This document shows positions 35,177 through 46,842 of a stretch of DNA of 64,000 bases, one piece after another. The stretch is taken from contig JBHGNT010000002.1 of assembly GCA_043228905.1 (NCBI GenBank), forward strand, positions 12,090,001 through 12,154,000, read 5' to 3'. Under the pieces are notes generated by a model, which worked only from the letters and a program-made list of their open reading frames with translations, ran no database searches and was not told the DNA's origin. Origin of the DNA: Azolla caroliniana. Lineage: Eukaryota > Polypodiophyta. A program made the translations under genes and the position numbers. Numbering within the stretch: the stretch's first letter is position 1; each line of letters begins with the position of its first letter.

Positions 35177-36115
35177 CTATTCGGCTACGCCTGCTCGATA
35201 TAGCAAAGCCATGTCTTTCATGCCGCTAACATATCGCAATATCTGTTGTGCGCATTGAAAGTGTTCGGCCGTAGGCTGCGACATGAATTGACTGATTAAG
35301 CCGACCGGGTAGCTAAGATCCAGCCGAGTAATCGTTAAATAGATAAGGCTTCCGACAATCTGTTGGAACCGTGTCAGGTCACATGCGTTTCTCGAATCTC
35401 GGCGAAGCTTTGTGTTTCTATCCAGAGGGATCGAGATGGGCTTACAGTTTGCCATCCCGAACTTGAAGAGCATATTTAACATGTAATGACGCTGGCTGAT
35501 CAATATGCCTTCGGGAGTACGGATCACTTCGATCCCGAGGAAGTGATGAAGGTCTCCGAGATCCTTCATTTCAAAAGATGCCGCAAGCTCAGACTTCACG
35601 CAGCGAATTTCTTCCAGGTCGGCACCAACGATGACTAAATCATCAACATATAATAGGAGACTAACTGGTCCGTGTTGACCTTGCCAAACAAATAGCGAAG
35701 AGTCTGATTTCGATGTCGTAAAACCCATCCTACGCAGTTGTTGTGTAATATTTATGTTCCAGGCGCGCAGGGCTTGCTTAAGTCTGTACAATGACTTGTT
35801 CAGTCGGTAAACCGCCGAGCTGTTTCGTTCGGATAAAAATCTGGGGGGTTGTACCATGTACACCTGTTCCTCAAGGTCACCTTGCAGGAACACGTTGTTT
35901 ACATCCATTTGTTGTAAGTGCCACCCCTTTGCCGCTGCTACGGCTAGTAGGACTCGCACGGTAGTCATCTTCCCAATAGGCGTGAAGGTCTCGTCATAGT
36001 CCACGCTGTGCTTCTGCGTGTAGCCTTTGGCTACTAAACGGGCCTTGTAGCGGTTGATAGAGCCATCGGTGTTGCATTTCACCTTATACACCCATCTCCA
36101 TCCGATTGGCTTCAC
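35177..36115 (-). pseudogene. Copia E reverse transcriptase
   Basis: 312 codons: GWRWVYKVKCNTDGSINRYK, FTPIGKMTTVRVLLAVAAAK, MDVNNVFLQGDLEEQVYMVQ, LNKSLYRLKQALRAW, YVDDLVIVGADLEEI with the catalytic YVDD intact, and FLGIEVIRTPEGILISQ. A stop separates it from the integrase-side frame and another from RNase H. Otherwise the frame is clean, so decay is modest. Confidence 0.85.
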
Positions 36116-36325
36116 ACCTTTTGGTGCGTCAACTAGGTCCTAGGTTTCATTTTCCGCCAATGCGTGCATCTCTTCCTCCATTGCGACACGCCAGTTCTCG
36201 TCTTTTGCCACTTCTGCGTAGCTCTCCAGATCACGCACTTCCACCACTTGCGTCATGTACGCGTAATGGTGCGCCATGTACTCATTATACCCGTATCTCT
36301 TTATGGGGTTCTTGAGGCAGGTAGA

Positions 36326-37099
36326 TTAGCGTAATTCGTGATTACTCGATTTCACGACCTTTTCAGCTACTGTCGACCTCTTCCGTGGAGGTTCTTTTTC
36401 AGTTTGCCCGTAGTCAAACTCACTCCGATCTAACTCGGCACTGTCGAAGTCGTATTCCGGCATTTTCATCTTGCCTTTTTCCTTGCACATAAGCCGTCTC
36501 CTCGGCTTCCTGCGCGGGGAATGCACAACCGAGTCTCCACTACTCGCCATCTCATCATCTGGTTGGCCATTTCGGCTCAACCCCGCATTCTGCCTGCTTA
36601 GCGGAAATGAGATCAGACTCTCTCTCAGAGCTCCGACGTCCTCATCATGCAGAGGCATTTCAACCTCGCTGATTCCTTCTTGAGAAATCGGAATGGAGTC
36701 ATGAGGTTCTGGAGGAGAAGGCAGGTACCACGAAGCGGACTTGTCAAATACGACATCACGGCTGACGCATACTTCCTTTGTTTGGGGGTTATAGCACTCA
36801 TACCCCTTTTGCTTATCTGGATAGCCGACCAAGATACATATCTCGACTTTAGCATCCAGTTTCCTCCTTTTCTCTTTCGGCATGTGCACATATGCTATGC
36901 TGCCGAAAATCCTCAAGTGTGCCAAGTTCGGCTTTTTCCCAAAATACAGCTCATGTGGCGACACTCCATTAGCAAAAGTCTGATTCTGCAAGTAGGCAGC
37001 CGTCTTCACGGCTTCAGCCCAATAGAATTTCCGCATATGCTTCTCTTCAAGCATTTCCCTAGCCGCTTCTTCAATCGTCCGATTCTTCCGCTCGGCCAC
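36326..37099 (-). pseudogene. Copia E integrase C-terminal part and linker
   Basis: MAERKNRTIEEAAREML begins after the integrase glutamate region. Then come FYWAEAVKTAAYLQN, KKPNLAHLRIFGSIAYVHMP, LVGYPDKQKGYECYNPQTKE and DVVFDKSASWYLP. It ends with a charged linker containing EYDFDSAELDRSEFDYGQ. Stops at both ends break the polyprotein. Confidence 0.8.
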
Positions 37100-37171
37100 G
37101 TTGTTCTACTGCGGCGTGTATCTACACGAGAATTCGCGTCAAATTCCCTCCTTCTGTAGATAACTTATGAA

Positions 37172-37789
37172 CTAGTCGGAGAAGTACTCCTTCCTGCCAT
37201 TGGACCGTAGGCATTTGATCTTACGCCTTGTTTCCCTTTCTGCAAGGCTCTTCACCTTTAGGAAACATGCGAAGACTTCGCTCTTCTTCTCAATCATGCA
37301 TGCCGACATGTGCCGAGTGAAGCCGCACCAAGGCAAACCTCGCACCATTTCATCTTCCTCGACGTTCACGTTGTCGGAGGTGAGAGAGTCGCTGATTTCT
37401 TTGATCTTGGTGGTGTAATCAGCCACCGACATATCTCTTTCTCGTACATTGCTGAGCTCCTGTTTGAGCTGCAGTTTCCTGGCCATTGTGCTGGCGGCAA
37501 AAATCCTTTTGAGATTCGCCCATGCATCCTTTGGTGTCTTGGCATCCTGAATATAGCTCAAAAGCTGATCGCTCACACAGGACGCGAAGCAATACATCAC
37601 TCTGCTTGCCGCTTGTTCCCAAGCCGGATAGTCCCTGTGTGTCGAGTCGGGTGCCACATCGTTTGCTCCTTCGACATAACTCCAGTAGCCATGGCCGAGC
37701 AGGTACTGGTGCATCTTGTAAGACCAAGATGCGTAGTTGCTTCTGTCAAGATTTTCAGTTGGAAGTGAGCTTCCCATTCTTGTGTCCAT
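37172..37789 (-). pseudogene. Copia E gag fused in frame to the integrase core
   Basis: Starts MDTRMGSSLPTENLDRSNYA after the primer site (an open frame also runs through the primer site to 37894). Gag motifs KMHQYLLGHGYWSYVEGAND and ARKLQLKQELSNVRERDMSV are clear and resemble copia B. After VRGLPWCGFTRHMSACMIEK the frame passes straight into integrase (SLAERETRRKIKCLRSNGRK). The zinc knuckle, protease and preintegrase domains are deleted without breaking the frame. Confidence 0.8.
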
Positions 37790-37881
37790 AGTATTGTCTT
37801 TTTCTTCTCCGAAAGCGAACAACTTCAACTCTGTTTTGTCACAAACTTTTCTTGTCAGATGCAAAGGACTTAAACCCTTGC

Positions 37882-37893
37882 GCTTTGATACCA
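37882..37893 (-). promoter_or_regulatory. Primer-binding site of copia E
   Basis: GCTTTGATACCA on the + strand, TGGTATCAAAGC on the - strand, next to the LTR start at 37894. Confidence 0.85.
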
Positions 37894-38288
37894 TGTAAAA
37901 GAATACACAGAGTACACAGTTCGGAGGAATAAGACAGTTCAGTAAAACATAGAAAACGCAGAGATGGAGATGGAGATGGAGAGAGCAGACAACAGAAAGC
38001 TCAGATTAAAAAATAAGGACTCCTGTTCTGTGTACATACTTCATGCTCAGTGAGCACCTTATATACAAGCCCTAACAATCGGGCTGACACAAGTACTGAC
38101 AGTACTTGAATGCTCATAAATGAGCTCTACACCGACTCCAAAATATATTCCTACGTGGAATATCTTTCCAACGGCCTCGCGGTTTACGCACCGCTATGGC
38201 CACGTTATGCGTATTGTTTTACGCACCCAATCTACGCACTGGGTTATGCACCATATTACGCACCCAATGTTGAGCTTGTCACTCAACA
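37894..38288 (-). repeat. 5' LTR of copia E
   Basis: TGTAAAAGAATACACAG to CTTGTCACTCAACA, 395 bp, with TG and CA ends and the primer site adjacent. A second copy is not present in the window. Confidence 0.65.
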
Positions 38289-38289
38289 A

Positions 38290-38609
38290 GTATAAATACA
38301 TCTAGGGAAAACATGTAGAACAGAACGTAGAACAAAAAGGGGGAGTAAGAGTGTTGTAGTGAAGCGCGAGAGGAAGAAGAGTGAGAGAGTGGTGGCATAG
38401 CTGTGTGTGTGAAACAACAAGCACCAAGAGCCCTGTGAGGCTAATACACTCCACAAATAGTGTTGTAATCTTCTTTGTTTGTATATCCACTATATAGTGA
38501 AGCTCTGTTCCCGTGGTTTTCCCCGTTTAGGGTTTCCACGTAAAATCTGTGTACACGATTGTGTATTTCAATGTATTCTTCTTGTGAGTTAATGATTGTT
38601 TTCTCTACA
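38290..38609 (+). repeat. 5' LTR remnant of copia F
   Basis: GTATAAATACATCTAGGG to GTTTTCTCTACA. Matches 46173-46432 of the 3' LTR closely (ggggga...agtaagagtgttgtagtgaagc, gtagggtttccacgtaaaat). The upstream half is missing. Confidence 0.8.
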
Positions 38610-38612
38610 AAC

Positions 38613-38624
38613 TGGTATCAAAGC
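38613..38624 (+). promoter_or_regulatory. Primer-binding site of copia F
   Basis: TGGTATCAAAGC, three bases after the LTR end CTACA. Confidence 0.88.
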
Positions 38625-38649
38625 TTGAGGTGCAAGCATTGAAGGAGGT

Positions 38650-41498
38650 GTGAGCGGCTTCCTAGGTATGATAGTTCTAAACTCTCAGAACTATGCGGAC
38701 TGGAAGATAAAGATGGAGAACCTTCTCATAATCAAAGACCTGTACAAGCCGATTGACAGAGCAGAAATACCAACGGGGGTATTAGAGTTAGAATGGAAAC
38801 TTCTTAACAGAAAGGCGGTGGCCACCATTCGACAGTGCGTCGATGCAAGTGTCCTTCAGCATGTGGCAAAAAACATGAATGGTCACGAGATGTGGCAGAA
38901 GCTATCAGGTCTATATGAGAGGAAGAACACCCTTAATAAAACCTCACTAATGAGAAAGATCGTACGGTTGAAATACATAGACGGTGAGAGCACTGTCGAA
39001 CACATCAACACATTCATGGGGTATGTAAATCAACTTGCTACAACCAAGTTTCCCCTTGATGATGCGATGCAAGCCATCCTACAGATGTGCACACTGTCGG
39101 ATAGTTGGGAGAACCTAGTGGTTACTCTCAGCACCTTCTGCCAAGATGAGAACTTGTCTTTACAAGTGGTGAAAACAAGCATCTTGAATGAGGAAGCGAG
39201 AATGAAGGACAAGGGTGTTCTGCCTCATTCATATGCGAATGTGTCATAACATTCAGACAAAGGAAGGAACCGACAAAGGAGTCCACCAAGGAGAGAAAAG
39301 TCTTATGCCAAATCGAAGTCCAGAGGTAAGCTAACATGCTTTTATTGTGGAAAGCTTGGACATTTCCAGAAGGACTACCGACATCTTAAGAAGGACGAGT
39401 GTCGGTAATAATGTCGAACCCAGGAAGATTCCTGATGAAAAGAGCACTTCGGCCATTGCTATGATTAATGAAGAACTCATGTTCATTTGTGAATAGGCAA
39501 GTGCAAATCTTGCCAGCAAAGAATGCACTTGGGTTATCGATTCCGGTGCATCTTTCCATATAACTCTGTCAAGAGAGTATTTCTCGACTTACATAGCTGG
39601 TGATCATGGCAATGTAAACATGGGTGATAATGGAGAGTGCAAGGTGGCTGGAATCGAAAGTGTTTGCTTGACGACGTCGACAGGGTGTTGGCTGACTCTG
39701 AAGGATGTTCGACACGTCCCCAATATCATATTGAATCTGATATCGACTAGAAAGATGGACGACGAAGGCTATAGTGGTAGCTTTCGTAATGGCAAGTGGA
39801 AGTTCTGTCGTGGAAACCTCATAGCGGCCAGAGCACAGAAAGAAGACACACTTTACATGATGCATGCTCGATTGTGCAAGTCGGAAGTGAATGTAGCAGC
39901 CGTCTCGAATGGAGAGTTATGGCATAAGAGGCTAGGCCACATGAGTGAGAAGGGTCTGCATTTGTTTGTTGACCAGACACTTCTACCAAAAGTAAAGGGA
40001 GTGCACTTGGAGAAGTGCGTTGACTGCTTAGTTGGAAAGTAGAACATAGCAACTGGAAGAAGAAGAGAAGTGCCATTGGAACTAGTACAGACAAATGTGT
40101 GTTATGTGGATGCTCTGTCGCATCGAGGCAATCGATACTTTGTGACTTTCATCGATGACTATAGTTGGAAGCTGTGGGCTTTCGCACTAAAGTCAAAGAT
40201 CAAGTATTGTCGTTCTTCAAGGAGTTCCAAGCATGAGCCGAACGAGAGTCAGGTCGGAAGTTGAAAGTTGTCCAAACCGATAATGGTGGCGAATATAGAG
40301 GGCAATTTGAAGAATATTGCAAGGCCCAAGGTATTTGAATCGAATACTTAGTGCCGAAGACCCCTGAGTTGGATGGGCTTGTAGGGAGGATGAAATGAAC
40401 AATCATGGAGAGAGTAAGGAGCATGCTGTCGCATACTAAACTGCCCAAATCGTATTGGGATGAGGCAATGTACACAATGGTTTACCCGATCAACAGGTTC
40501 TCCTCAGTACCATTGAAAGGTAATGTCCCACAAAGGGTGTTCAGATTCTTAGTGTATATGCATGTTGCAAAGGATCAGAGGTCGAAGCTCGAAGTAGGGA
40601 GAAGTCGACATGTAGTTTTCTTGGAAGACAAAACAATTGAGGATTGGAAGGAAACGAAGCCGGAATCGACTCCCCAATCGCCCTAGACTACCACCTTAAG
40701 AATAGCTGAACTGACATAGTCGGCTAATCGGAGATAGCCAGATGGAAGAGTTGAATCGGATTCTGTCGACTCAGATCAACCGACCTATGAGTTGGAGTCG
40801 ACAAACCTATTAAAGTCGATCGAATAATAAGAATCGGAGTCAGTGGACATCTGACAACCAATCGACATGAATGAACCCGAGCCGAGAGAAGAGTTGGCAG
40901 AGACATCCAAAGGAGAGCCAATGAAGAGTGGAAGGAGATACCCACTCAGAGAAAGAAGAGCACCAACAACATATGTCAGTCAATACATCCACTTGACTGA
41001 TGAAGGTGAACCAGAGTGCTATGACGAAGCCATTGCCAACAAGCACAGATAAAGATGGTTGAGTGCAATGCAAGACAAGATGGACTCCTTGCATTAAACT
41101 ACACCTACGACCTGATAGAATTACCGAAAGGTAAGAGAGCACTTAGAAACAAATGGGTGTATAAGGTGAAGATTGGAGAAGTCGACAGTGTGCCCAGGCA
41201 TAAAGTCCGCATAGTGGTGAAGGGGTTCCAACAAAAAAGGGGTGTTGACTTCGACGAGATATTCGCTCTAGTAGTAAAGATGACATCCATAAGAACTGTT
41301 CTGAGCATAGCTGCCATCATGGATCTGGAGATCGAACAGTTGGATGTCAAGACAACATTCTTGCACGAGGAGCTAGATGAAGAGATCTACATGTTGCAAC
41401 CTGAAGGCTTTGAGGAGAAAGGGAAAGAGAACCCAATGTGTCGACTGAAGAAAAGCTTGTATGGGTTGAAACAAGCTCCACAGCAATGGTACAAGAAG
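38650..41498 (+). pseudogene. Copia F gag, protease, integrase and first part of RT
   Basis: Gag 38650-39246 (LNSQNYADWKIKMENLLIIK, QMCTLSDSWENLVVTLS). Zinc knuckle CFYCGKLGHFQKDY at about 39340 has lost its last Cys. Protease WVIDSGASFHITLS (39532) keeps DSGA. Preintegrase and integrase follow (HKRLGHMSEKGLHLF at 39924, FVTFIDDYSWKLWAF). RT starts at 41095 (DLIELPKGKRALRNKWVYKV, LDVKTTFLHEELDEEIYM) and stops at QQWYKK, where element G inserted. Stops near 39247, 39411, 40040 and 41097 disable it. Confidence 0.82.
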
Positions 41499-41879
41499 TG
41501 TTGTCTGCCTGGCCGGACTAGCCTCAACACAGGTGTCTATCCGACACTTCTCCAAAGGGGTGGTAAGGATTGGATGCTAGGTTACACGCGTAAGATGATT
41601 ACAATTAAGCACAGACGGTAAAACAATACAGAGATACAGATAAACACGCAATAATTCTATTTGTATTACTTCCGTCAAAACCTTTACAAATCATCGGATC
41701 CTTTTATAGGCATCCGGCAAGGTTACAATCGGTGCGCTTAGGCAACCGGCATCCGGATCCGGATCGGTACAACTGTACCGGATCCGTCCCTCCGAATAAT
41801 AATTCTACTATTATTTACTTCCTATTATCCGATCCGACTCTGCCTTCCCACTTGTCCTTGCTCTTCTGAACGGTCAACA
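41499..41879 (-). repeat. LTR of element G (left copy)
   Basis: 381 bp, with termini TG and CA. It matches the right copy at 44413-44793 except for a handful of substitutions. Confidence 0.92.
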
Positions 41880-44444
41880 CATGGCACGCCCGTGGGAAAG
41901 TGCCTTGCACTTCGAATCCACTCCCGGCCTCATTCTTCCTCCAAAATATCGAGCACACTCTGCTCGATGGTGTCAAGTGGTGCTTCTTCCTCCAATTCCT
42001 GTTCCTTGCCTGCCTGGTCTCCGACCTCCGGTTGGGTTGGCTGTTCCGTAAAAATTTGCTGCTCCGGCTCTGCTTGATTCTGTGGTGCCGGTGCTTCCTC
42101 ACCGCTCCGTCCGGGTTCTTCCTGTTCTCCCTCCATTCCCGGCTCTGTTCTGTTACCAGTCTCGCTTTCTCCAATCTCGACTGGTCTGCTTGGTACGCCT
42201 TCTTCCTCTGCTCTGGTGTCTTCCGGTCTCAGCTCGTCTTCTTCTCTGGCATCGGTCTACTCCTGCTCTTCTTGATTTCCTTCGAACGGAAGTTCTTCTT
42301 CGGGTATTCCTTGTCGGGGTTGTTCGGTGTCGGTTGGTTCAACTTCAGCCGATCGCTCTCCCTCACTTATAGTGATTGGCGTCGTTCTTCCTTTGGCTTC
42401 CTGTCGTAACCGGTCCTGCTCGTATTTCTCCAACTCCAACTGAGTTGCGAGCTGCCCGTCATCCAACCTCTCTACCAACCCTCAGATTTCTTTGAGCTGT
42501 TCTTCCGCTAAAGCGTAGAAATCCTCCGACAATTCTTCCCGAATGGCGACGATACTTTCTTCATCCATCTTGTAGAACTTGTCACCGGTCTTTCTCCGAT
42601 TCTCGGCATCAGCTCGGAGTGTCTGCAGCTCGGCTGCCTGTTGTGACCACTCCTTCCATAGCTTTTCCGTACTTTCGTTGATGCTTGCCTGAGCTCGGGT
42701 GCTCCAACCTGACATGATGAGCTTGATCCGGTCAACCCCCGCCTTAGCATGCGCATAAGCTTCTTGCTTTTCCTTCCTTGCCCGTTTTATAATGTCGGCC
42801 ATTATCTGAGCCTGGGCCTCGTAATCCGCTTTCTGCTTTTCATACGTACTTTGCAGTTTGTTGATCGTGAAGGTCAATCTTTCCTTTTCTTCATTCCTGA
42901 TCTTGGTCAGATCCAGCTTTTCCCGCCTTAGCGCCTCTAATTCCTTCCTTCTCTCCGTCGCTTGGGTTATTTCCGCCGACAATGCTTCCTTTTTGGCACT
43001 GACCTCATCCATTGCCTTAGTCAGATCTAATCGGGTCTCTTTGAGCTGTTCTTTCAGCTTCTCTATTTGCCGGTCATAGTCTGTTGCCCGTTTCTTGTTG
43101 TCCGACTCGGCCTGCTTGTGATCTCGGTAGAGACGGTCGAAGTCCTCCGTCTTCTGCTTCAGGCGTCGGTTTGCCTGAGCTCTAAACCGGTCATCCCGGT
43201 CCTTCTGTTGTCGGAGTTCTTCCTGCAGTCGTTCTATCTCCTGCTCGGCATGTCGACGCAGTCGGTCCTTCTCCTTTTGCAACTTCTCTTTTTCTTCTTG
43301 CAGTCGGTCATTAGTGGCTCGGCCTTTCCGGAGGCCTTCTTCCCTTTTCCGTCTGTCGTCCTTCACCGCTTTCCGCTGCTCCCTTTCTTTTTCCCTTAAT
43401 GCCTCCTGAGCTTTTAACTCCTCTCGTAAGGTTTCTATTATTTTTTCGGTCTAAGGGCCGGTTTGCAAGGCTACCGGTTCCGGTTCCGGTTCTGGTTGCT
43501 TCCTTGTTGTCCCGACCGGCTCGGTGACAACTTATGCTTGTTGAATTCCTTCCCTTGCCTGCAACAGCTCCCCTTGCAATTCCTCGATCTGTGTTCGGAG
43601 CGCGACCAACTCTTGGGTTGTTGTATGCGTCAGATGTTGCCTACACGTTTCTTCTTCCTCTAACTGGTCCGCTACTCCCGATAACTGCTCCGAAAGCCAT
43701 CTCAGCCATTGTGGCTTTGTGCTTCCTGTGTCGGGGTAGCCTTGCTCACTTCTACTCCTTAACTCAGGTTGTTTTTTCTCTGGCTCCGGCGCTTGTTCAT
43801 TCCTCTTCTCTGGGATGACCGGTTCTCTGAAGTCCGGTAAAACCGGTGTCGGTGCTGCTTCCCTCGGTACGGGTTCCGGTACTGCTTCTGCCTCGGCTAT
43901 TGGAGGTGGTCCTTGCGCCCTCTGTTGAGTTTTGTCAACTGGTGGAGCCGGTCCTTTCGCCCGTCTCTCCCGACCTTGTCTTGCTGGGAGTCTTACCAGT
44001 GGTTCGGATGAGTCTTCTGTTTCAGCTTCCTCCTCCGGTGCGGCTACCAGACGGACCTTTTGTATAAAGACCTCTGGTTCCGGTTCCGGCCGTCGCAGCG
44101 TTATATTGATTGGTTTGAGCGCTACCGGTTCCTCCTCGGCCGATTTCCCTTTGCCTTTTCCTGCCGGTTTTGCCTTTGTTGCCGGTTCCTGTTGCTGTCG
44201 GGATGGTCCTTCCCCCCGCTGTTCTGCTTCTTCCTAGGTCCATCCGGGGGTGTGTTTCTCCAGGATATGTCGGCGCTTTGTGACCTTTTTTGGCGTTGTC
44301 TCCTGCCGACCTCTTTTCTTTTGTTTGATGGGGAGCACCGGTGGGACTAGCACCGTTAGCCATTGTGCTATCCCGGCCCATGGCTTTTTTCCCATCGTGG
44401 TCGCCAAAATAGTGTTGTCTGCCTGGCCGGACTAGCCTCAACAC
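41880..44444 (-). pseudogene. Element G internal reading frame(s): charged, coiled-coil protein
   Basis: Read on the - strand from MANGASPTGAPHQTKEKR (about 44370). A Gly/Thr/Arg-rich and Pro-rich head leads to a 294-codon frame (43366-42482) that is a continuous Glu/Lys/Arg/Gln coiled coil (for example DRLQEEKEKLQKEKDRLRRH), with further heptads to KEWSQQAAELQTLRADAENR. Acidic frames follow at 42478-42257 and 42136-41930 (QSVLDILEEE). A few stops separate the blocks. It may be a diverged gag that multimerises on the RNA, with pol supplied in trans by a partner. No enzyme motif was seen. Confidence 0.6.
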
Positions 44445-44793
44445 AGGTGTCTATCCGACACTTCTCCAAAGGGGTGGTAAGGATTGGACGCTAGGTTACA
44501 CGTGTAAGATGATTACAATTAAGCACAGACGGTAAAACAATATAGAGATACAGATAAACACACAATAATTCTATTTGTATTACTTCCGTCAAAACCTTTA
44601 CAAATCATCGGATCCTTTTATAGGCATCCGGCAAGATTACAATCGGTGCGCTTAGGCAACCGGCATCCGGATCCGGATCGGTACAACTGTACCGGATCCG
44701 TCCCTCCGAATAATAATTCTACTATTATTTACTTCCTATTATCCGATCTGACTCTGCCTTCCCACTTGTCCTTGCTCTTCTGACCGGTCAACA
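44413..44793 (-). repeat. LTR of element G (right copy, 5' by ORF direction)
   Basis: Same sequence as 41499-41879 with a few substitutions (for example ctgaccggtca versus ctgaacggtca near the end). Confidence 0.92.
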
Positions 44794-44798
44794 AGAAG

Positions 44799-45867
44799 TT
44801 CGAGTCCTTCATGGTGGAACATAGGTTCCAGAAAACACAGGTTGATCATTGTGTGTTCGTAAAAAGGTACGATGAAGGAGACTTCTTAATTCTCTTATTA
44901 TATGTAGATGACATGTTGATAGTTGGTCAAGATACAAGGAAGATCGGGAGCTTGAAGAAACCCCTAGGCAAATCGTTTGCCATGAAAGATCTTGGACCGA
45001 CTAAACAAATCTTGGGGATGCACATAGTTCAGGACAGAACTAAGAAAGTGTTATGGTTGTCACAAGAGAAATACATGGCGAAGATCCTTGAAAGATTCAA
45101 CATGTCAAAGGCGAAGCTAGTCAGCTCTATGTTACCGACTAACTGCAAGTTAAATGCAAAGCAATGCCCGAGAGGGGGGAAAGAAAAGGCTGAGATGAGG
45201 AAAGAGTACCATATGCCTCAGCCGTCGACAGTTTAATGTATGCTATGGTATGCACGAGACCAGACATAACATTTGTTGTGGGAACAATAAGACAATATAT
45301 GAGTAATCCAGGGCGAGAACACTGGGTCGTAGTGAAGTGGATACTCAGGTACTTAAAAGGCACCTTGGGGGTATCCCTAAGGTATGGTGTCGGAAAACCC
45401 ATGCTCGAAGGGTTTACCGATTCAGACATGTCACGGGATGCAGACTTGAGTTGATCCACGTCAGACCTACACAGGGGGAGCAATGTCATGGTAGTCACGA
45501 CTGTAGAAGTTTGTGGCCTTGTCAACCACATACGTAGAGTATATGGCAGCGGTAGAGGCCGGCAAGGAGCTGATTTGGATGAAGAGTTTCCTCAGTGAAC
45601 TTGGGATGAAGCAAGAAGAATTCTTGCTCCATTGTGATAATCAGAGTCTCATACATCTTGCAAAGAACGCTGCATACCACTCTTGAACCAAGCATATACA
45701 GAGGAGGTATCACTAGTTGAGAGAGAAGGTAGATGAAGGAGAGTTTTTCCCCGTGAAGATCCATACCGCCGACAATGGATCCGACATGCTCACGAAGAAC
45801 CTACCAATGGACAGACTCAGAGTCTGTTGACAGAAGATAGGACTGACCGACTCCCACCCACTAGAGT
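44799..45867 (+). pseudogene. Copia F RT (second part) and RNase H
   Basis: FESFMVEHRFQKTQVDHCVF (44799 on), YVDDMLIVGQDT (44898), FAMKDLGPTKQILGMHIVQD and LSQEKYMAKILERFNM. After a frameshift near 45190, YAMVCTRPDITFVV (45239) and RNase H remnants (EYMAAVEAGKELIWM near 45540). Ends near IGLTDSHPLE before the polypurine tract. Stops near 45235, 45453 and 45683. Confidence 0.82.
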
Positions 45868-45879
45868 GAAGGGGGAGTT
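45868..45879 (+). promoter_or_regulatory. Polypurine tract of copia F
   Basis: GAAGGGGGAGTT immediately before the LTR start TGTTGGG at 45880. Confidence 0.75.
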
Positions 45880-46435
45880 TGTTGGGAATATGTCCCTCTA
45901 GTGGGAGGAGCTGACTGTTTGGGCCAAGAAGCGCCAATAGTCGAAGACGAGGAGGAGCCAACTGTTCAGACCGAGTGCTAATGGTTGAAGAGTCTTCTAC
46001 GAGAAAGTCGATTGGGTGAGTCGACAGGAAGGAGATCCAGGTCGAAGACACAACCGACTAGTCGGACCGACTGGACAGTCGACACTAGAGCCGGTTGATG
46101 GCTACTTATTATTATAGATAATAATAGTAGTGATGTGTAGTAGGGGCTACACTTGTATAGCCCATATGATGTATGAGTATAAATACATCTAGGGCAAACC
46201 TGTAGAACAGAACATAGAATAGAAAGGGGGAGTAAGAAGGTTGTAGTGAAGCATGAGAGGAAGAAGAGTGAGAGAGTGGTGCCATAGCTGTGTGTGTGAA
46301 ACAACAGGCACCAGCAGGCTGATACACTCCACATAGAGTGTTGTAATCTTCTTTGTTTGTATATCCATTGTATAGTGAAGCTTTGTTCCCATGGTTTTCC
46401 CCGTTTAGGGTTTCCACGTAAAATTTGTGTACAAT
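45880..46435 (+). repeat. 3' LTR of copia F, truncated at its end
   Basis: TGTTGGGAATATGTCCC start. TATA-like gtataaatacatctaggg at 46173. It matches the 5' LTR remnant up to aaaatttgtgtaca (46432), then passes into the LTR of copia H. Confidence 0.75.
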
Positions 46436-46670
46436 GTTGTTGTGTGTGTTCCTAAAGGTAGCACGAGGATTAGGGTTTATGTCAAAAACAGAGAGGGAGA
46501 GAATCTGAGTAAGAGACAAAGGGAGAGAGAGAGATGCGCTCTGTCTTGGGTACAAAGAGTGTACCTCTTTTTTGGTTTTTGATATTCTGTATATACAAGT
46601 CAAAAGTGTGCTATGAGTGCGTTCACACTTGTGCACTAATAAAAGGCACGATGGCCCTTTATTCCCAACA
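46436..46670 (-). repeat. 3' LTR of copia H
   Basis: Ends TTATTCCCAACA on the + strand, next to the polypurine tract complement acctcccacc. The left end is set only by the change from copia F LTR sequence near 46433, so it is approximate. Confidence 0.6.
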
Positions 46671-46842
46671 ACCTCCCACCTAAAGGCAATGTGTCGTGAG
46701 AAGATAAAAAAGAAAAAGAAAGTCAGCTAAGTCCAAGTATGTACAAAGTTGAACTACATACATCTATCCAACTCCTATCATCTGTCGGCAATGAGCAAAT
46801 TGCTCAGCCGGAAGACCCTTCGTGAGAAGATTTGCAGGATTA

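Larger units (their letters stand above)
34434..38288 (-). mobile_element. Ty1/copia element E, rearranged, missing its 3' LTR
   Basis: The 5' LTR, primer site, gag, integrase, RT and RNase H are present on the - strand. The left side shows a polypurine-like tract (tccccctcaag, 34691) but no LTR. Instead a linker-like segment and a second partial copy of RNase H follow. The right LTR ends CAACA at 38288 and abuts the TATA region of the copia F LTR, so E probably inserted into F, and its other junction was later lost. Confidence 0.75.
41499..44793 (-). mobile_element. Non-autonomous LTR retrotransposon G (LARD-like) with coiled-coil reading frame
   Basis: Two 381-bp LTRs (41499-41879 and 44413-44793), nearly identical, start TGTTGTCTGCCTGGCC and end GGTCAACA. 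The exact duplication AGAAG lies at 41494-41498 and 44794-44798. Removing it rejoins the copia F RT frame (QQWYKK then FESFM). The 2.5-kb interior has no protease, RT or integrase. On the - strand, TTTTGGCGACCACGATGGG next to the right LTR may be the primer site, and an ATG-led frame follows, which sets the orientation. Confidence 0.88.
38290..46435 (+). mobile_element. Ty1/copia element F (C-like family), split by element G
   Basis: 5' LTR remnant, primer site, gag-pol first part (38650-41498), inserted element G, pol second part (44799-45867), polypurine tract gaagggggagtt (45868-45879) and 3' LTR. The 5' LTR is cut at its left by element E and the 3' LTR is cut at its right where the copia H LTR starts. 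The element is older than E and G. Confidence 0.8.

Noticed and set aside
38110-38305. Two overlapping 61-codon frames rich in Tyr and Ala
   Set aside because: They lie within the E LTR with its short tandem atgcacc/ttacgcaccc repeats and have no codon-level support.
41900-44435. Long + strand frames across element G
   Set aside because: They are shadows of the - strand coiled-coil frame (Ser/Leu/Phe-rich complements of Glu/Lys codons).
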